A stretch of 59,636 nt of DNA from JBBIMP01 sp037444305 (GTDB lineage Bacteria > Acidobacteriota > UBA6911), in NCBI GenBank assembly GCA_037444305.1, contig JBBIMP010000033.1:1-59636 (forward strand), given 5' to 3'. Below, in pieces: positions 1 through 8,580 of this stretch; position 1 is the first letter of the stretch; the number at the start of each line of letters is the position of its first letter. The position numbers and the translations under genes are program-made. The notes beneath the pieces are model-generated. The model ran no database searches. It saw only the letters and a program-made list of their open reading frames with translations, and was not told the origin of the DNA.

Positions 1-13
1 GGGCTTTCCTGTT

Positions 14-30
14 GGACCCTTTCAGGGTCC
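14..30. terminator. Small perfect hairpin downstream of the TlpA-like gene
   Basis: GGACCCT, a 3-base loop TTC, then AGGGTCC form a perfect 7-bp stem about 30 bases beyond the stop of the minus-strand thioredoxin gene. There is no clear U-tract on the minus strand, so this is only a candidate terminator or hairpin. Confidence 0.35.
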
Positions 31-59
31 TCGATTCCTTATTTAAGCGCCATTCAGGG

Positions 60-563
60 CTAGGGGGCGAATTGGGCGGCGACTGTAAGGCGCAGATCCC
101 CGCCGCCCGAGCCGCTCCAGAGGAGACGACCATCCCTGGACAGGAGCACGTATGCGGGGACCTGTTGCACATCGAACATTCTCGCCAATCCTCCGCCGAC
201 GCCGCGGCCATCGTGAAACTGCGGCCACGGGATGCGGTTGCGGTTCAGGTAGGCCGAAACTGCAGACCGATTCGCCGTGTCCACGCTGACTCCGAGGATC
301 TCCAAACCCCGCGCGCCGTAGCTCTCGTCCAGCGAGCGAAGTTCCGGAATCTTCCCGCTGCAGACGCTGCACCAGGTCGCCCAGAAGTAGATCAGGATCA
401 CCCGGCCCTCCAGGGCGGCGCTGTCCCAGGAGCGCCCGCGGATATCCCGTGCCCTGAAGACAGCCTTCTCACCCGGGAACAGCGGAACCTGGGCGAGGGC
501 AAGCAGCACCATCAGGCCGCAGAGCGCCCGTTTCACTGCTACGATTGGCCGAACAGAGCCCAT
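60..563 (-). CDS. TlpA/ResA-like periplasmic thioredoxin
   Basis: A 167-residue protein with an N-terminal hydrophobic segment (about residues 14-29) that acts as signal peptide or anchor, followed by a thioredoxin fold of the AhpC-TSA/Redoxin type. The active site is WATWCSVC, with the redox cysteines at residues 65 and 68, and the cis-proline region reads VQQVPAYVL. Family members are extracytoplasmic thiol-disulfide reductants, often for metal-site or cytochrome maturation. The gene starts 6 bases after the stop of the TonB-receptor gene on the same strand, so the two are very probably co-transcribed and translationally coupled. The CxxC context fits a thiol or metal theme shared with the Cys-rich protein upstream. 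Function beyond thiol oxidoreductase is not determined. Confidence 0.88.
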   Translation of the reverse strand: MGSVRPIVAVKRALCGLMVLLALAQVPLFPGEKAVFRARDIRGRSWDSAALEGRVILIYFWATWCSVCSGKIPELRSLDESYGARGLEILGVSVDTANRSAVSAYLNRNRIPWPQFHDGRGVGGGLARMFDVQQVPAYVLLSRDGRLLWSGSGGGDLRLTVAAQFAP

Positions 564-569
564 CTCAAA

Positions 570-2855
570 TCAGAAGTTCAGCTTCAGGTTGGCGTAAAAA
601 GTCCTCGGGAATCTTGGCCCGTGGACATATCCGGAGTCGCGCAGCGGGCCCTGGTCCAGGTCGCGCTGGTACGCATTGGTGATGTTTTTCACCCCGATCG
701 TGACCGTAATCCCCTGGTCGGCATTGTGCCTTTCGAAAACCCTGGAGACATTGGCATCGAAGGTCACGTACGCCGGGACCTTCTCCAGCCGGTCCTGCGG
801 GATGTAGCCGGCATAGTGCGGCACCCACATGCTCCCCGTCTGCTTCACCCCGAAGAAGAGGTCGGCCCAGCGGGGATTCATCCAGGACATCGTGAGGTTG
901 CTGTGGTGGTTGGGCGTCCGGAAAAAATCGAGAGAGCCGAAATCCGGCTCGGAAGTGTCGTGCCTCCCCCGCTGGCGCACGTGACCGATCTCCACCATGA
1001 AACGGCTCCCGTAGGCGTACCCGCCGTTGAGCTCCACGCCGTAGATCGCCGCTCTGCCGAGGTTTTTCCGCTGGAACTCCAGTTCCGGCGTCAGTAGATC
1101 GTCGACCTCCACCACCTTGAAGAGATCCGAAATCCGCGTGCGGAAGAAGTTCGTCTCCAAAAGCAGGCGGTGCACGCCGAAGGCGGGAGTCCATTCGCTT
1201 CCGAGCATGTAGGAGATCGCCCGCTCGTGCCTCAGGTTCCGCGCATTCCGGATGACCGCGCCTGCGCCCCCCACCTGGGTTACGTGGAGATCCTCGTCGA
1301 ACACCTGCGGCGGCCGGAAGCCCTTTGCGACCGATCCCCGGAGATGCCAGTTCGCGGTCGGTTCCCACTGGAGCGCCAGGCGCGGCGACACGATGGCGCG
1401 CGCGATCTGGTTGTGCTTGTCGACGCGCAGGCCGCCGAGCAGTTCCCACTTTTCGGCGAAGGCCCAGGTGTCCTGAACGAAGAAGCCGGAATTCCTGTAA
1501 ACGTCGTCGGTGTAGCGGTCGTAGGCAGGCTGTTCGTCCCGGAGATGGTCCGAGGACTGCTGGAAGCCGAATGTCAGGAGGTGGTTTTTCCGTGTGTGAG
1601 TCAGCTGGGAGTCGAGCACGAAGAGGGGGCTTTCGGTCCGCCCGTAGGCATTAGGATCCTGTCCCGAACCGTAGTAACTGTCGCGCGCGGAGTAAGCCGT
1701 CGAGAATGCCAGCCGGTAGAAAGTGTTCGCGCCGACGTAGTGCGCCCAGCCCAGGGCGACCGTGGTCCGGTTCATCCGGGTCGATTCGGCGATGTCCGCA
1801 AAGTGCTCGGGCTGGTCCAACCGGTCGCCGCCCCGCCGGAACTCCCAGACGTGGCCGAAGTCAAAAACCAGCTTGCCCTTTTCTTTGAGCACACGCCGCG
1901 TGATGCGCCCGCCGGTGGCGGACAGCGAGCGTTTCCCGACTTCGGTGAAGCTATCCCCATCCAGGTCCAGGGGAAGGGTGCGGTCGATCTGCCCGAACAC
2001 CGTAAAGGTCGTATTGCGGTCGGCGGACACCAGGTCGAGCACCCCCTGCTGGGAAGTCGTAGGCAGGCCGGCCATCCATCCCAGGCTGCTGTCGAGCCAG
2101 CCGCCGTTCTCCTTCGCCTCCCGCGGGATCACGTTGATCGCCCCGGCCACGGCTCCCGCGCCGTACATGGCGGAACCGCCCCCCTTGATGACCTCGATGC
2201 GGTCGACCATCCGCGCGGGGATCTGCTCGATGCTGTAGACCTGCGCCAGCGAGGAAATCAACGGCTGCCCGTCGATCAGGATCTGGGAGTACGCGCCATC
2301 GAGCCCCAGCAGGCGCACCTGGGAGAAGTTGCAATTCTGGCAGTTGGATTCCACCCTCACGCCGGTCATGAAATCGAGCGCATCCGCCAGGGTCCGCGAA
2401 GCCGTTTTCTCGATCATTTCCCGCGGGACAATCTCGACGCGGACCGGCGCCTCCTCCAGCTTGCCGGCTTCCAGGAACGCCTCCACCGTCACGCGCTCCC
2501 GCAGAAGCGTCTGCAGCACAACCTCCAGTTGCACGGGGCGCGAAGCCGAATAGCGGAACGCGAACGTCTGCTCCTTGTAGCCGTCCATCTCGGCCAGGAT
2601 TTCGTAATCCTTTTCCTCCAGCCCGGTGATGCAGAACTTCCCCTCCATGTCCGCAAAAAAGACCTGGCCGCCGGGCGTGAGAATGATCCTCGCGCCCTGG
2701 ATCGCGTTCCCCTCGTGGTTTGTGACCACACCTGAAACCCCGCAATCTTTGCTGGGCACGGCCCGCGCGTGCGCGAGCGTTATTCCCGTCGAAATGAGCC
2801 ACAGGCAGCCGGCGGCCAGCAAAGCAGCCCGCCTGGTATCAAGATGGTGGAACAT
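570..2855 (-). CDS. TonB-dependent outer-membrane receptor with N-terminal carboxypeptidase-regulatory-like domain
   Basis: A 761-residue receptor. A signal peptide (residues 1 to about 31) is followed by a carboxypeptidase-regulatory-like beta-sandwich (about 38-115, GVVTNHEGNAIQGARI), a plug domain (about 130-250, with the classical VDRIEVIKGGGSAMYG segment) and a long beta-barrel ending in the usual aromatic C-terminus (ANLKLNF). The plug contains a Cys pair, SNCQNCNFSQVRLLGLDG, which is unusual for generic siderophore receptors and could bind a thiophilic metal; that is inference. The start is supported by GGGAGGG 8 bases upstream. It sits first or second in an operon with a TlpA thioredoxin downstream and a small Cys-rich secreted protein upstream. 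The transported substrate cannot be read from the sequence. Confidence 0.93.
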   Translation of the reverse strand: MFHHLDTRRAALLAAGCLWLISTGITLAHARAVPSKDCGVSGVVTNHEGNAIQGARIILTPGGQVFFADMEGKFCITGLEEKDYEILAEMDGYKEQTFAFRYSASRPVQLEVVLQTLLRERVTVEAFLEAGKLEEAPVRVEIVPREMIEKTASRTLADALDFMTGVRVESNCQNCNFSQVRLLGLDGAYSQILIDGQPLISSLAQVYSIEQIPARMVDRIEVIKGGGSAMYGAGAVAGAINVIPREAKENGGWLDSSLGWMAGLPTTSQQGVLDLVSADRNTTFTVFGQIDRTLPLDLDGDSFTEVGKRSLSATGGRITRRVLKEKGKLVFDFGHVWEFRRGGDRLDQPEHFADIAESTRMNRTTVALGWAHYVGANTFYRLAFSTAYSARDSYYGSGQDPNAYGRTESPLFVLDSQLTHTRKNHLLTFGFQQSSDHLRDEQPAYDRYTDDVYRNSGFFVQDTWAFAEKWELLGGLRVDKHNQIARAIVSPRLALQWEPTANWHLRGSVAKGFRPPQVFDEDLHVTQVGGAGAVIRNARNLRHERAISYMLGSEWTPAFGVHRLLLETNFFRTRISDLFKVVEVDDLLTPELEFQRKNLGRAAIYGVELNGGYAYGSRFMVEIGHVRQRGRHDTSEPDFGSLDFFRTPNHHSNLTMSWMNPRWADLFFGVKQTGSMWVPHYAGYIPQDRLEKVPAYVTFDANVSRVFERHNADQGITVTIGVKNITNAYQRDLDQGPLRDSGYVHGPRFPRTFYANLKLNF

Positions 2856-2936
2856 TGGATCTTCCCTCCCCCGAAAACCGTTCTCGTGAAAATGTGCTGG
2901 ATCACGGCAGCCGGCAATTGCGGCATGCCGCGTCGA

Positions 2937-3209
2937 TCAGACGTGCTCGGGAAGGGAAAGTGGAGGACCGCGGGAGCGGCTTGACTGAAGGTAGACCTGA
3001 TCCGGTTCCGCCGCGCATTCGAGCCGGATTCTGTCCGATACCTGATCCGGTTGCGGCAGTTGCGGCACTTCCGTCGTCATGACGGGGCAGCACAGCCGCA
3101 GGTGGCACAGGGTGCAGGAGTCATCTTTGCCGATGTGGTAGTCGGCAGCGGCGGCAAAGCTGACGAAAAGCAGGCTGGCCAGCGCCATAGCGGCAATGGC
3201 GGCCCGCAT
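2937..3209 (-). CDS. Small secreted Cys-rich protein
   Basis: About 90 residues from the chosen start (MRAAIAAMALASLL...). A clear signal peptide ends near AAAADYH, followed by a cysteine cluster CTLCHLRLCC and a polar C-terminal half. The reading frame could extend upstream to an ATG at 3239 or to 3248, but only the inner ATG places the signal peptide at the very N-terminus. A GGGAGG lies 16 bases before it, which is further than ideal. It precedes the TonB receptor on the same strand by about 80 bases. The family is not recognised; small Cys-rich exported proteins near TonB receptors are often metal-related, but that is only context. Confidence 0.55.
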   Translation of the reverse strand: MRAAIAAMALASLLFVSFAAAADYHIGKDDSCTLCHLRLCCPVMTTEVPQLPQPDQVSDRIRLECAAEPDQVYLQSSRSRGPPLSLPEHV

Positions 3210-3250
3210 CGCTCTATTGTGCTCGCCTCCCGGGATCATCGTCGGCACCC

Positions 3251-3446
3251 TTAATTGACAAACGTTACTGGAGGCGGAACGGCTGAGTCAAGGATATTGT
3301 GGGACTTCCTGCGGACCTTCGCCGGCGCAGCCTTTTCGTAAAGCCGGACCGCGGCCAGAACCTGGTCGTTGCGCGAACGGCCCACGTGGATCTTCTTCCC
3401 CTCCGGGCCGATCTCCGCCGTGAGCCAGAATCACTTTTTCTTTCAT
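3251..3446 (-). pseudogene. argG/argH: Collapsed argG-argH remnant
   Basis: A Shine-Dalgarno AAGGAG (3458-3463) precedes an ATG at 3446 that opens with MKEKVILA, the usual start of argininosuccinate synthase (ArgG). From about 3424, in another frame, the DNA encodes a stretch ending in KKIHVGRSRNDQVLAAVRLY, which contains the highly conserved GRSRNDQV signature of argininosuccinate lyase (ArgH). It then runs through AKVRRKS to a TAA at 3251-3253. Everything between the first 7-8 codons of argG and about codon 100 of argH is missing, as is the rest of argH. argG and argH are commonly adjacent in that order, so one deletion spanning both genes plus a second within argH explains the scar. The product cannot be functional. 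Confidence 0.8.
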
Positions 3447-3717
3447 TTCGGGGGTGCTCCTTCAGTGATAAGTGGTTTCTCCCGCAGTATATAAAACTGT
3501 CGCCTCGGTGTCTTGTGGGAGATGGGCGAAAAGATCAACCACGAAGATACGAAGGCCCCAGGCTTCACTTAGGCCGCATCGACGGCAGAGCTCCGGTCCG
3601 GATCGGCCATGCCCTGGTTCGCTGAACCTTCCGGCCGCCCGCACTCTCCAATACAGTAGACACGTGGATAAATCCGCGGAGTGGTCGTAGAATGGCGAAC
3701 AACCACGGGAGGGAAAC

Positions 3718-4527
3718 ATGGCAAACAGATCATTGACCATTTTCGTTGCAGCCGGGCTGGGGATCGCGGCGGTTTGCCCTCTCGCGCTTTCTCAGGAGCC
3801 CTCTGCAGCCAGGACGCTCGAACCCGAGGTCGTCGTGCCGGCCGGCACGGTCCTGCCCATTGTGCTGAGCGCCTACCTCAACAGCCGCAGCACCCAGGTG
3901 GGGGATCTGTTCTATGCCGACACACTCTACCCAGTCTGGATCCAGCAGCGCCTGGTGATCCCACGGGGATCGATCGTCAAGGGAACCGTCACCGAGGTGG
4001 AGCGGCCCGGGCGCATCCGGGGCAAGGGGCGCATCGCCATCCGCTTCGACACCATCCTGCTGCCCAATGGAATTGAACGGAACATGATCGCCGGCCTGCG
4101 CAGCATCCACGGCGCAGGCGTGGAGAAGATCGACCGCAGTTCCGAAACCGTCGAGATGGACTCCTCGAAAGGGGCCGACGTCGGCCAGGTCGCAGGTCCT
4201 GCCGGCCAGGGCGCCATCATCGGGGCCATCGCCGGCGGCGGCAAGGGAGCGGCCATCGGCGCGGGAGCCGGAGGCGCCGTAGGTCTCGCCACCGTGCTCC
4301 TGTCCCGCGGGCGAGAGCTGGTGCTCGACCCGGGGACGCACTTCGACATCGAACTGAAGCAGCCGCTGAGGTTCGCCTACGCGGAGATCGACTTCACCCA
4401 GGCCGAGCTGAACAACGCCGGCCGCCTGCAGCAGTACCGGCAGCGGCCGGCACGCGAAGAGCAGCGCCGCGGAGGCTATTTCGGCCGCGGGCGCTTCGGT
4501 TTTCCCGGCATCATCCCCTGGCCCTAG
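3718..4527 (+). CDS. Exported glycine-zipper protein with TrbI/VirB10-like fold (hypothetical)
   Basis: A 269-residue protein with a signal peptide (residues 1 to about 26), a mature region beginning EVVVPAGTVLPIVLSAYLNSR, and later a DPGTHFDIELKQPL segment. Both resemble the pattern of TrbI/VirB10-like beta domains used in many acidobacterial secreted proteins. Between them (about 160-195) lies a Gly/Ala-rich zipper (GAIIGAIAGGGKGAAIGAGA) that could insert in or span a membrane. The C-terminus is rich in Arg, Gln and Gly. The ATG at 3718 is preceded by GGGAGGG at a good distance. It stands alone between two gene remnants. A role in the cell envelope is inferred; no catalytic motif is visible. 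Confidence 0.8.
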   Translation: MANRSLTIFVAAGLGIAAVCPLALSQEPSAARTLEPEVVVPAGTVLPIVLSAYLNSRSTQVGDLFYADTLYPVWIQQRLVIPRGSIVKGTVTEVERPGRIRGKGRIAIRFDTILLPNGIERNMIAGLRSIHGAGVEKIDRSSETVEMDSSKGADVGQVAGPAGQGAIIGAIAGGGKGAAIGAGAGGAVGLATVLLSRGRELVLDPGTHFDIELKQPLRFAYAEIDFTQAELNNAGRLQQYRQRPAREEQRRGGYFGRGRFGFPGIIPWP

Positions 4528-4590
4528 CCCAAAGACACCTGGCTCGGGCGCGACCACAAAACAGGCCAGGGATTACACTGATTTCACCGG

Positions 4591-4612
4591 GGCTGATCCC
4601 TTTGGATCAGCC
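4591..4612. terminator. Perfect 9-bp hairpin after the glycine-zipper gene
   Basis: GGCTGATCC, loop CTTT, GGATCAGCC form a perfect 9-bp stem about 64 bases after the stop at 4527. No run of T follows, so it may be a weak terminator or part of the surrounding repeat-like intergenic DNA, which also contains the common element CAATCTGCGTAATCC. Confidence 0.4.
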
Positions 4613-4758
4613 TTGGCGTGGTGGCAATCTGCGTAATCCGGTCCTCCGTGGCCGCCCTTCCCACCCCTGCACCGGCAAGCCCGGTCACCCTCTCCCCCGC
4701 CAAATCTGCTATCATGCCCAGCGCCGGCGCCCGGCCATAACGGCGCCTGTAGGGCCCG

Positions 4759-5414
4759 ATGTTCCATTGGAAAGACATTCGACTTCTCTACCTGCGCGAA
4801 ATGCGCTCCGCCCTGCGTGAGCGCAATATCGTCATCAACCGCATCCTTCTGCCGGTCTTTCTCTACCCGCCGTCCGGCGCGCGGAGATCATCGCGGCCAA
4901 GCAGTTGACGATTCTCGTAGTGTCGCTCTTCATCACCTTCGTCCAGATTGCGAACATCCTCGTGTATCTGACGTTCGAGGCGATCGAACTCCCCGAGGGC
5001 CTCCGGCTCGAAGCCACCCCGGGTGCGGTTGCCACGCTGCTGCTGCTTTTCGTTCCGGTGGCGGCCCTCGTTGCGGCCGTGCTGCTGCTGATCTCGGCCT
5101 ACGCCCGGAGCTACAAGGAGGCCCAGCTCTACTTTTTCCCGGTCTACGTCCTAACGGCGGTGCCGGCGCTCGCTCCAGTCCTGCCGGGCCTGTCCCTGCG
5201 GTCGGCCATCGCCGTCGTCCCGATCGCCAACGTCAGCCTTGCCGCCCGGGAGGTCCTGACCGGCACCTATGACTGGCCCATGATCGTCCTGTCGATCGCC
5301 TTCACGGCTGCAGGAATTATTGGGGTTGCGAAGAGGGCGGACGCTGAATACAATCGGGCCTTTCGCAAGGCGGTACCCGCAGCGGTATCTGGCAAAAATC
5401 ATTCACAAAGGTAG
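4759..5414 (+). pseudogene. Internally deleted ABC-2/NatB-like Na+ efflux permease
   Basis: The frame opening at 4759 encodes MFHWKDIRLLYLREMRSALR...NRILLPVFLYP, a typical N-terminus (first amphipathic segment and start of TM1) of ABC-2 or NatB-type permeases. It shifts frame near 4872-4885 and stops at about 4911. The downstream frame continues RAEIIAAKQLTILVVSLFI, which in this family follows the large extracytoplasmic loop, and then encodes the remaining transmembrane helices to a stop at 5414. Some 200 central residues are therefore missing and the halves are out of frame. No ABC ATPase partner is nearby. The C-terminal part could be expressed alone but would lack the complete fold. Confidence 0.75.
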
Positions 5415-5425
5415 CGCGGACAACC

Positions 5426-7822
5426 ATGTTTAAGATCGTAAAACGCGAGCAATTCGGCCCCCAGACCTTCCTCTGGGATGTCCTTGCCCCGCACGTGGCC
5501 AAGGCATGCGAACCGGGCCATTTTCTTATGCTGAGAATCGACGAGACCGGCGAAAGGATCCCCCTCACCGTCGCGGATTACGACCGCGACAAGGGGACCG
5601 TCACGGTGGTGGTCCAGGCCGTGGGCAAGACCACCTACCAGATGCTGGACATGAAGGAGGGGGAATCCATACTCGATTTCATCGGCCCCCTGGGCATCGC
5701 TTCCCACCTCGAGAAGAAAAAGAAGGCCGTGCTCGTGGGCGGCGGCCTCGGCGTAGCGCCGGTTTTCCCGCAGCTCCGCCGCCACAAGGAACTCGGCACT
5801 TACACCATCTCGGTCATCGGCTTCCGCAACAAGGACCTGATGTTCTGGACGGACAAGTTCAAGGAGTGGTCGGACGAATTCCGTGTGGCCACCGACGACG
5901 GATCGTTCGGGACCAAGGGCTTCGTCACCGTCGTCCTGGACCAGGTCCTCAAAGAGAACAGCGACATCGAGGAGGTCATCGCCATCGGCCCGCTGCCGAT
6001 GATGAAGGCCTGCGCCGAACTCACCCGCCCCTACGGCATCCGCACCATGGTCAGCCTCAACTCCATCATGGTCGACGGCACCGGCATGTGCGGCTCCTGC
6101 CGGGTCACCATCGGCGACAAGATGAAGTTCGCCTGTGTCGACGGGCCCGACTTCGACGGCCACCTGGTGAATTTCGACGAGCTCATGCTCCGGCAGAAGC
6201 GGTTCGAGACGGAAGAAAAGGAATCGATGTCGCGCTACACCGCCGAGCGGGAGCGCCTGGTGCAGATCGGGATCGGCGGGAGCAATCCGGCCGTGGTGCC
6301 TTCGCGCAAGCGGCCGACGCTCGAAGACCTCCCCCCGGCGCCGACACCCGACCCGCTGCCCGATCCGGGCGAACCCAAAAAAGTAAAGAGCGTCCGCACC
6401 ATCTCGCCCACGCGCACGGCGATGCCCGAACAGGATGCCAAGGCCCGCGCGAAGAACTTCGACGAGGTCGCGCTGGGCTTCTCCATGGAAATGGCGCTGG
6501 CGGAGGCCGACCGCTGCCTGGTGTGCAAGAAACCCCGCTGCGTTCCCGGCTGCCCGGTCGAAATCGACATCCCGGGATTCATCGCGGCCATCTCGCGCAA
6601 GGACTTCCGCGAGTCCTACCGCATCCTGAAGTCCGCCAACACCCTCCCCGCCGTCTGCGGCCGCGTCTGCCCGCAGGAGGTGCAGTGCGAAGCCACCTGC
6701 GTTGTGGGCAACAAGGTCGAACCGGTCGCGGTGGGCCGTCTGGAGCGGTTCATCGCCGACTACGCCGTCGGCCGCGGGTGGGACGAGCCGCCCAAGACGG
6801 TCGCCGCAGGGAAGAAGGCCGCCATCGTGGGCTCGGGCCCTGCCGGGCTGGCCTGCGCCGGCGATCTCATCAAGGCCGGCGTGGACGTCACGGTTTACGA
6901 GGCGCTGCACGTCGCCGGCGGCGTGCTGAAATACGGCATCCCGGAGTTCCGCCTGCCCAATGACACCATCGACATCGAGGTGGAGGCTCTGGCCGCCCTC
7001 GGCGTGAAGTTCGAGCTGGACACCATCATCGGCAAGGTCTTCACCATTCCGCAGCTGCTGAACGAAATGGGCTATGACACCGTTTTCGTGGGCACCGGCG
7101 CCGGCAGCCCCAAGTTCGCCGGCATCCCCGGCGAAGCCTACAACGGGGTGGTTTCGGCCAACGAGTTTCTCACCCGCGTGAACCTGATGCAGGGCTTCCG
7201 CCAGCCGCTCTACGACACGCCCGTCGGCATGGGCAAACGCGTCGCCGTGATCGGCGCCGGCAACACCGCGATGGACGCCTGCCGGGTGGCCCTGCGCATG
7301 GGGGCGGAATCGGTGAAACTGGTCTATCGCCGGACCATCAAGGAGTCGCCCGCACGCGCCGAGGAGCTCCACCACGCCATCGAGGAGGGGGTGGAGTGCC
7401 ACTGGCTCTGCGCCCCGACGCGCATCATCGGCAACGACCAGGGATGGGTGACCGGAATGGAAGTCATCCAGATGGAGCTCGGCGAACCCGACTCCTCCGG
7501 CCGCCGCAGTCCCAAACCCAAGCCGGGCACGGAATACACCATGGATGTGGACATGGTAGTCTATGCCCTGGGGACTTCGGCCAATCCGGTGATTGCCCAG
7601 AGCACGCCCGGGCTAAAGACCAACCGCTGGGGTTACATCGAAACGGACCCTGACACCAACATGACGTCGGTGCCGGGAGTGTTTGCCGGCGGCGACATCG
7701 TCACTGGCGCGGCCACGGTCATTCTGGCGATGGGCGCCGGGCGCCGGGCCGCGCGCGGAATGCTCCACTACATGGGGCTGGGTCCCCGGCCGGCATCCAC
7801 CACGGAGTCTGCGGCCGAATGA
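5426..7822 (+). CDS. NADH-dependent ferredoxin:NADP+ oxidoreductase-like protein, fused NfnA-NfnB
   Basis: A 798-residue fusion. Residues 1 to about 285 match the small NfnA/SudB-type subunit: a ferredoxin-reductase FAD/NAD domain (GGGLGVAPVFPQLRR near 108-122) and a C-terminal [2Fe-2S] site around DGTGMCGSC and FACVDGP. A Pro-rich linker leads, from about 330, into a GltD/NfnB-type subunit. There the Cys clusters CLVCKKPRCVPGCP and CGRVCPQEVQCEATC ligate [4Fe-4S] centres, and two Rossmann folds bind FAD (GSGPAGLACAGDL) and NAD(P) (GAGNTAMDACRVALRMG), ending with GGDIVTGAATVILAMGAGR. The family bifurcates electrons between NADH, NADPH and ferredoxin, or reduces polysulfide. The two subunits are normally separate adjacent genes, so a single polypeptide is notable. 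It begins 11 bases after the permease remnant. Confidence 0.9.
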   Translation: MFKIVKREQFGPQTFLWDVLAPHVAKACEPGHFLMLRIDETGERIPLTVADYDRDKGTVTVVVQAVGKTTYQMLDMKEGESILDFIGPLGIASHLEKKKKAVLVGGGLGVAPVFPQLRRHKELGTYTISVIGFRNKDLMFWTDKFKEWSDEFRVATDDGSFGTKGFVTVVLDQVLKENSDIEEVIAIGPLPMMKACAELTRPYGIRTMVSLNSIMVDGTGMCGSCRVTIGDKMKFACVDGPDFDGHLVNFDELMLRQKRFETEEKESMSRYTAERERLVQIGIGGSNPAVVPSRKRPTLEDLPPAPTPDPLPDPGEPKKVKSVRTISPTRTAMPEQDAKARAKNFDEVALGFSMEMALAEADRCLVCKKPRCVPGCPVEIDIPGFIAAISRKDFRESYRILKSANTLPAVCGRVCPQEVQCEATCVVGNKVEPVAVGRLERFIADYAVGRGWDEPPKTVAAGKKAAIVGSGPAGLACAGDLIKAGVDVTVYEALHVAGGVLKYGIPEFRLPNDTIDIEVEALAALGVKFELDTIIGKVFTIPQLLNEMGYDTVFVGTGAGSPKFAGIPGEAYNGVVSANEFLTRVNLMQGFRQPLYDTPVGMGKRVAVIGAGNTAMDACRVALRMGAESVKLVYRRTIKESPARAEELHHAIEEGVECHWLCAPTRIIGNDQGWVTGMEVIQMELGEPDSSGRRSPKPKPGTEYTMDVDMVVYALGTSANPVIAQSTPGLKTNRWGYIETDPDTNMTSVPGVFAGGDIVTGAATVILAMGAGRRAARGMLHYMGLGPRPASTTESAAE

Positions 7823-7860
7823 AACGGCGGCTTTAACCCTTTCTTACCGGAGATGAACCG

Positions 7861-8508
7861 ATGTCTTCACAGTGCCCGAAATGCCATCAAGCCGTCGCCA
7901 CGGATGTCGTCTGTTGCGCGGAAGTGAAATACACGTGGAAATGCGCCGACTGCGGGAAGCTCTCCACGGGTTTCGCAATTCCCTATGGCCGCTGCTACCT
8001 CTGCGGCGGGAAGAATGAAGTCGTCGAGGGCTACCGGGGAGACGATCCCACGCGGGTCGCCATCGTACAGGAAGCCATGCAGTACGAGCTGGACATGTAC
8101 CATTTCTACCGGATGGCGCGCAAGCGCACGGCCGATCCGGTCCTCCGCGGCGTGCTCGAAGAGATGTACCTCAAGGAGCAGGACCATATCGCCGAACTGG
8201 AGAGCAAGTACCACGTCCACCTCGACCCGGAGATGCGCGAGCCCGCGGATTCCGCCGAAGAGCTCATGTCCCAGTGGATCTTCAAGGGGATCGACTTCAG
8301 CAGGAAAGGCGAGCACGTCCTGCAGGTCTACGACAAGGCCATCGAAATGGAGCGCCGGACCAGGGACCGCTTCATCGCCCGGGCATCCGCCCTCCCAGAG
8401 GGCCCCGACAAGGAGATCTATCGCGAACTGGCCGCGGAGGAGGAGGAACACATGGCCATGCTCGAGACCGAGCGCGAGCAGTTCATCTCCAACGGAACCG
8501 CCGACTAG
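7861..8508 (+). CDS. Rubrerythrin-family diiron protein with N-terminal zinc-ribbon/rubredoxin-like module
   Basis: 215 residues. The N-terminal 60 residues carry Cys pairs (CPKC, CADCG, CYLCGG) that resemble a rubredoxin-like or zinc-ribbon metal site. From about residue 65 there is a ferritin-like four-helix bundle with diiron ligands in EAMQYELDMYHFY, KEQDHIAELE, EMERRTRDRF and EEEEHMAMLE. Rubrerythrins reduce hydrogen peroxide in the cytoplasm of anaerobes, using electrons from rubredoxin or NAD(P)H-linked reductases. The location 38 bases after the fused NfnAB-type flavoprotein makes that enzyme a plausible electron source. Having the Fe-S or zinc module at the N-terminus rather than the C-terminus is the arrangement called reverse rubrerythrin. 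Confidence 0.87.
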   Translation: MSSQCPKCHQAVATDVVCCAEVKYTWKCADCGKLSTGFAIPYGRCYLCGGKNEVVEGYRGDDPTRVAIVQEAMQYELDMYHFYRMARKRTADPVLRGVLEEMYLKEQDHIAELESKYHVHLDPEMREPADSAEELMSQWIFKGIDFSRKGEHVLQVYDKAIEMERRTRDRFIARASALPEGPDKEIYRELAAEEEEHMAMLETEREQFISNGTAD

Positions 8509-8580
8509 GCCCGGCAGCGCAGCCGCAACCGGGGGCTGGGAAGGGGAGCTGCAGCCCCGAAAGGGAAGCCAGAACGCGCT

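Noticed and set aside
12..2735. Long plus-strand ORFs opposite the TlpA and TonB genes
   Set aside because: They are antisense shadows in GC-rich DNA; composition and lack of recognisable motifs, against clear domains on the minus strand.
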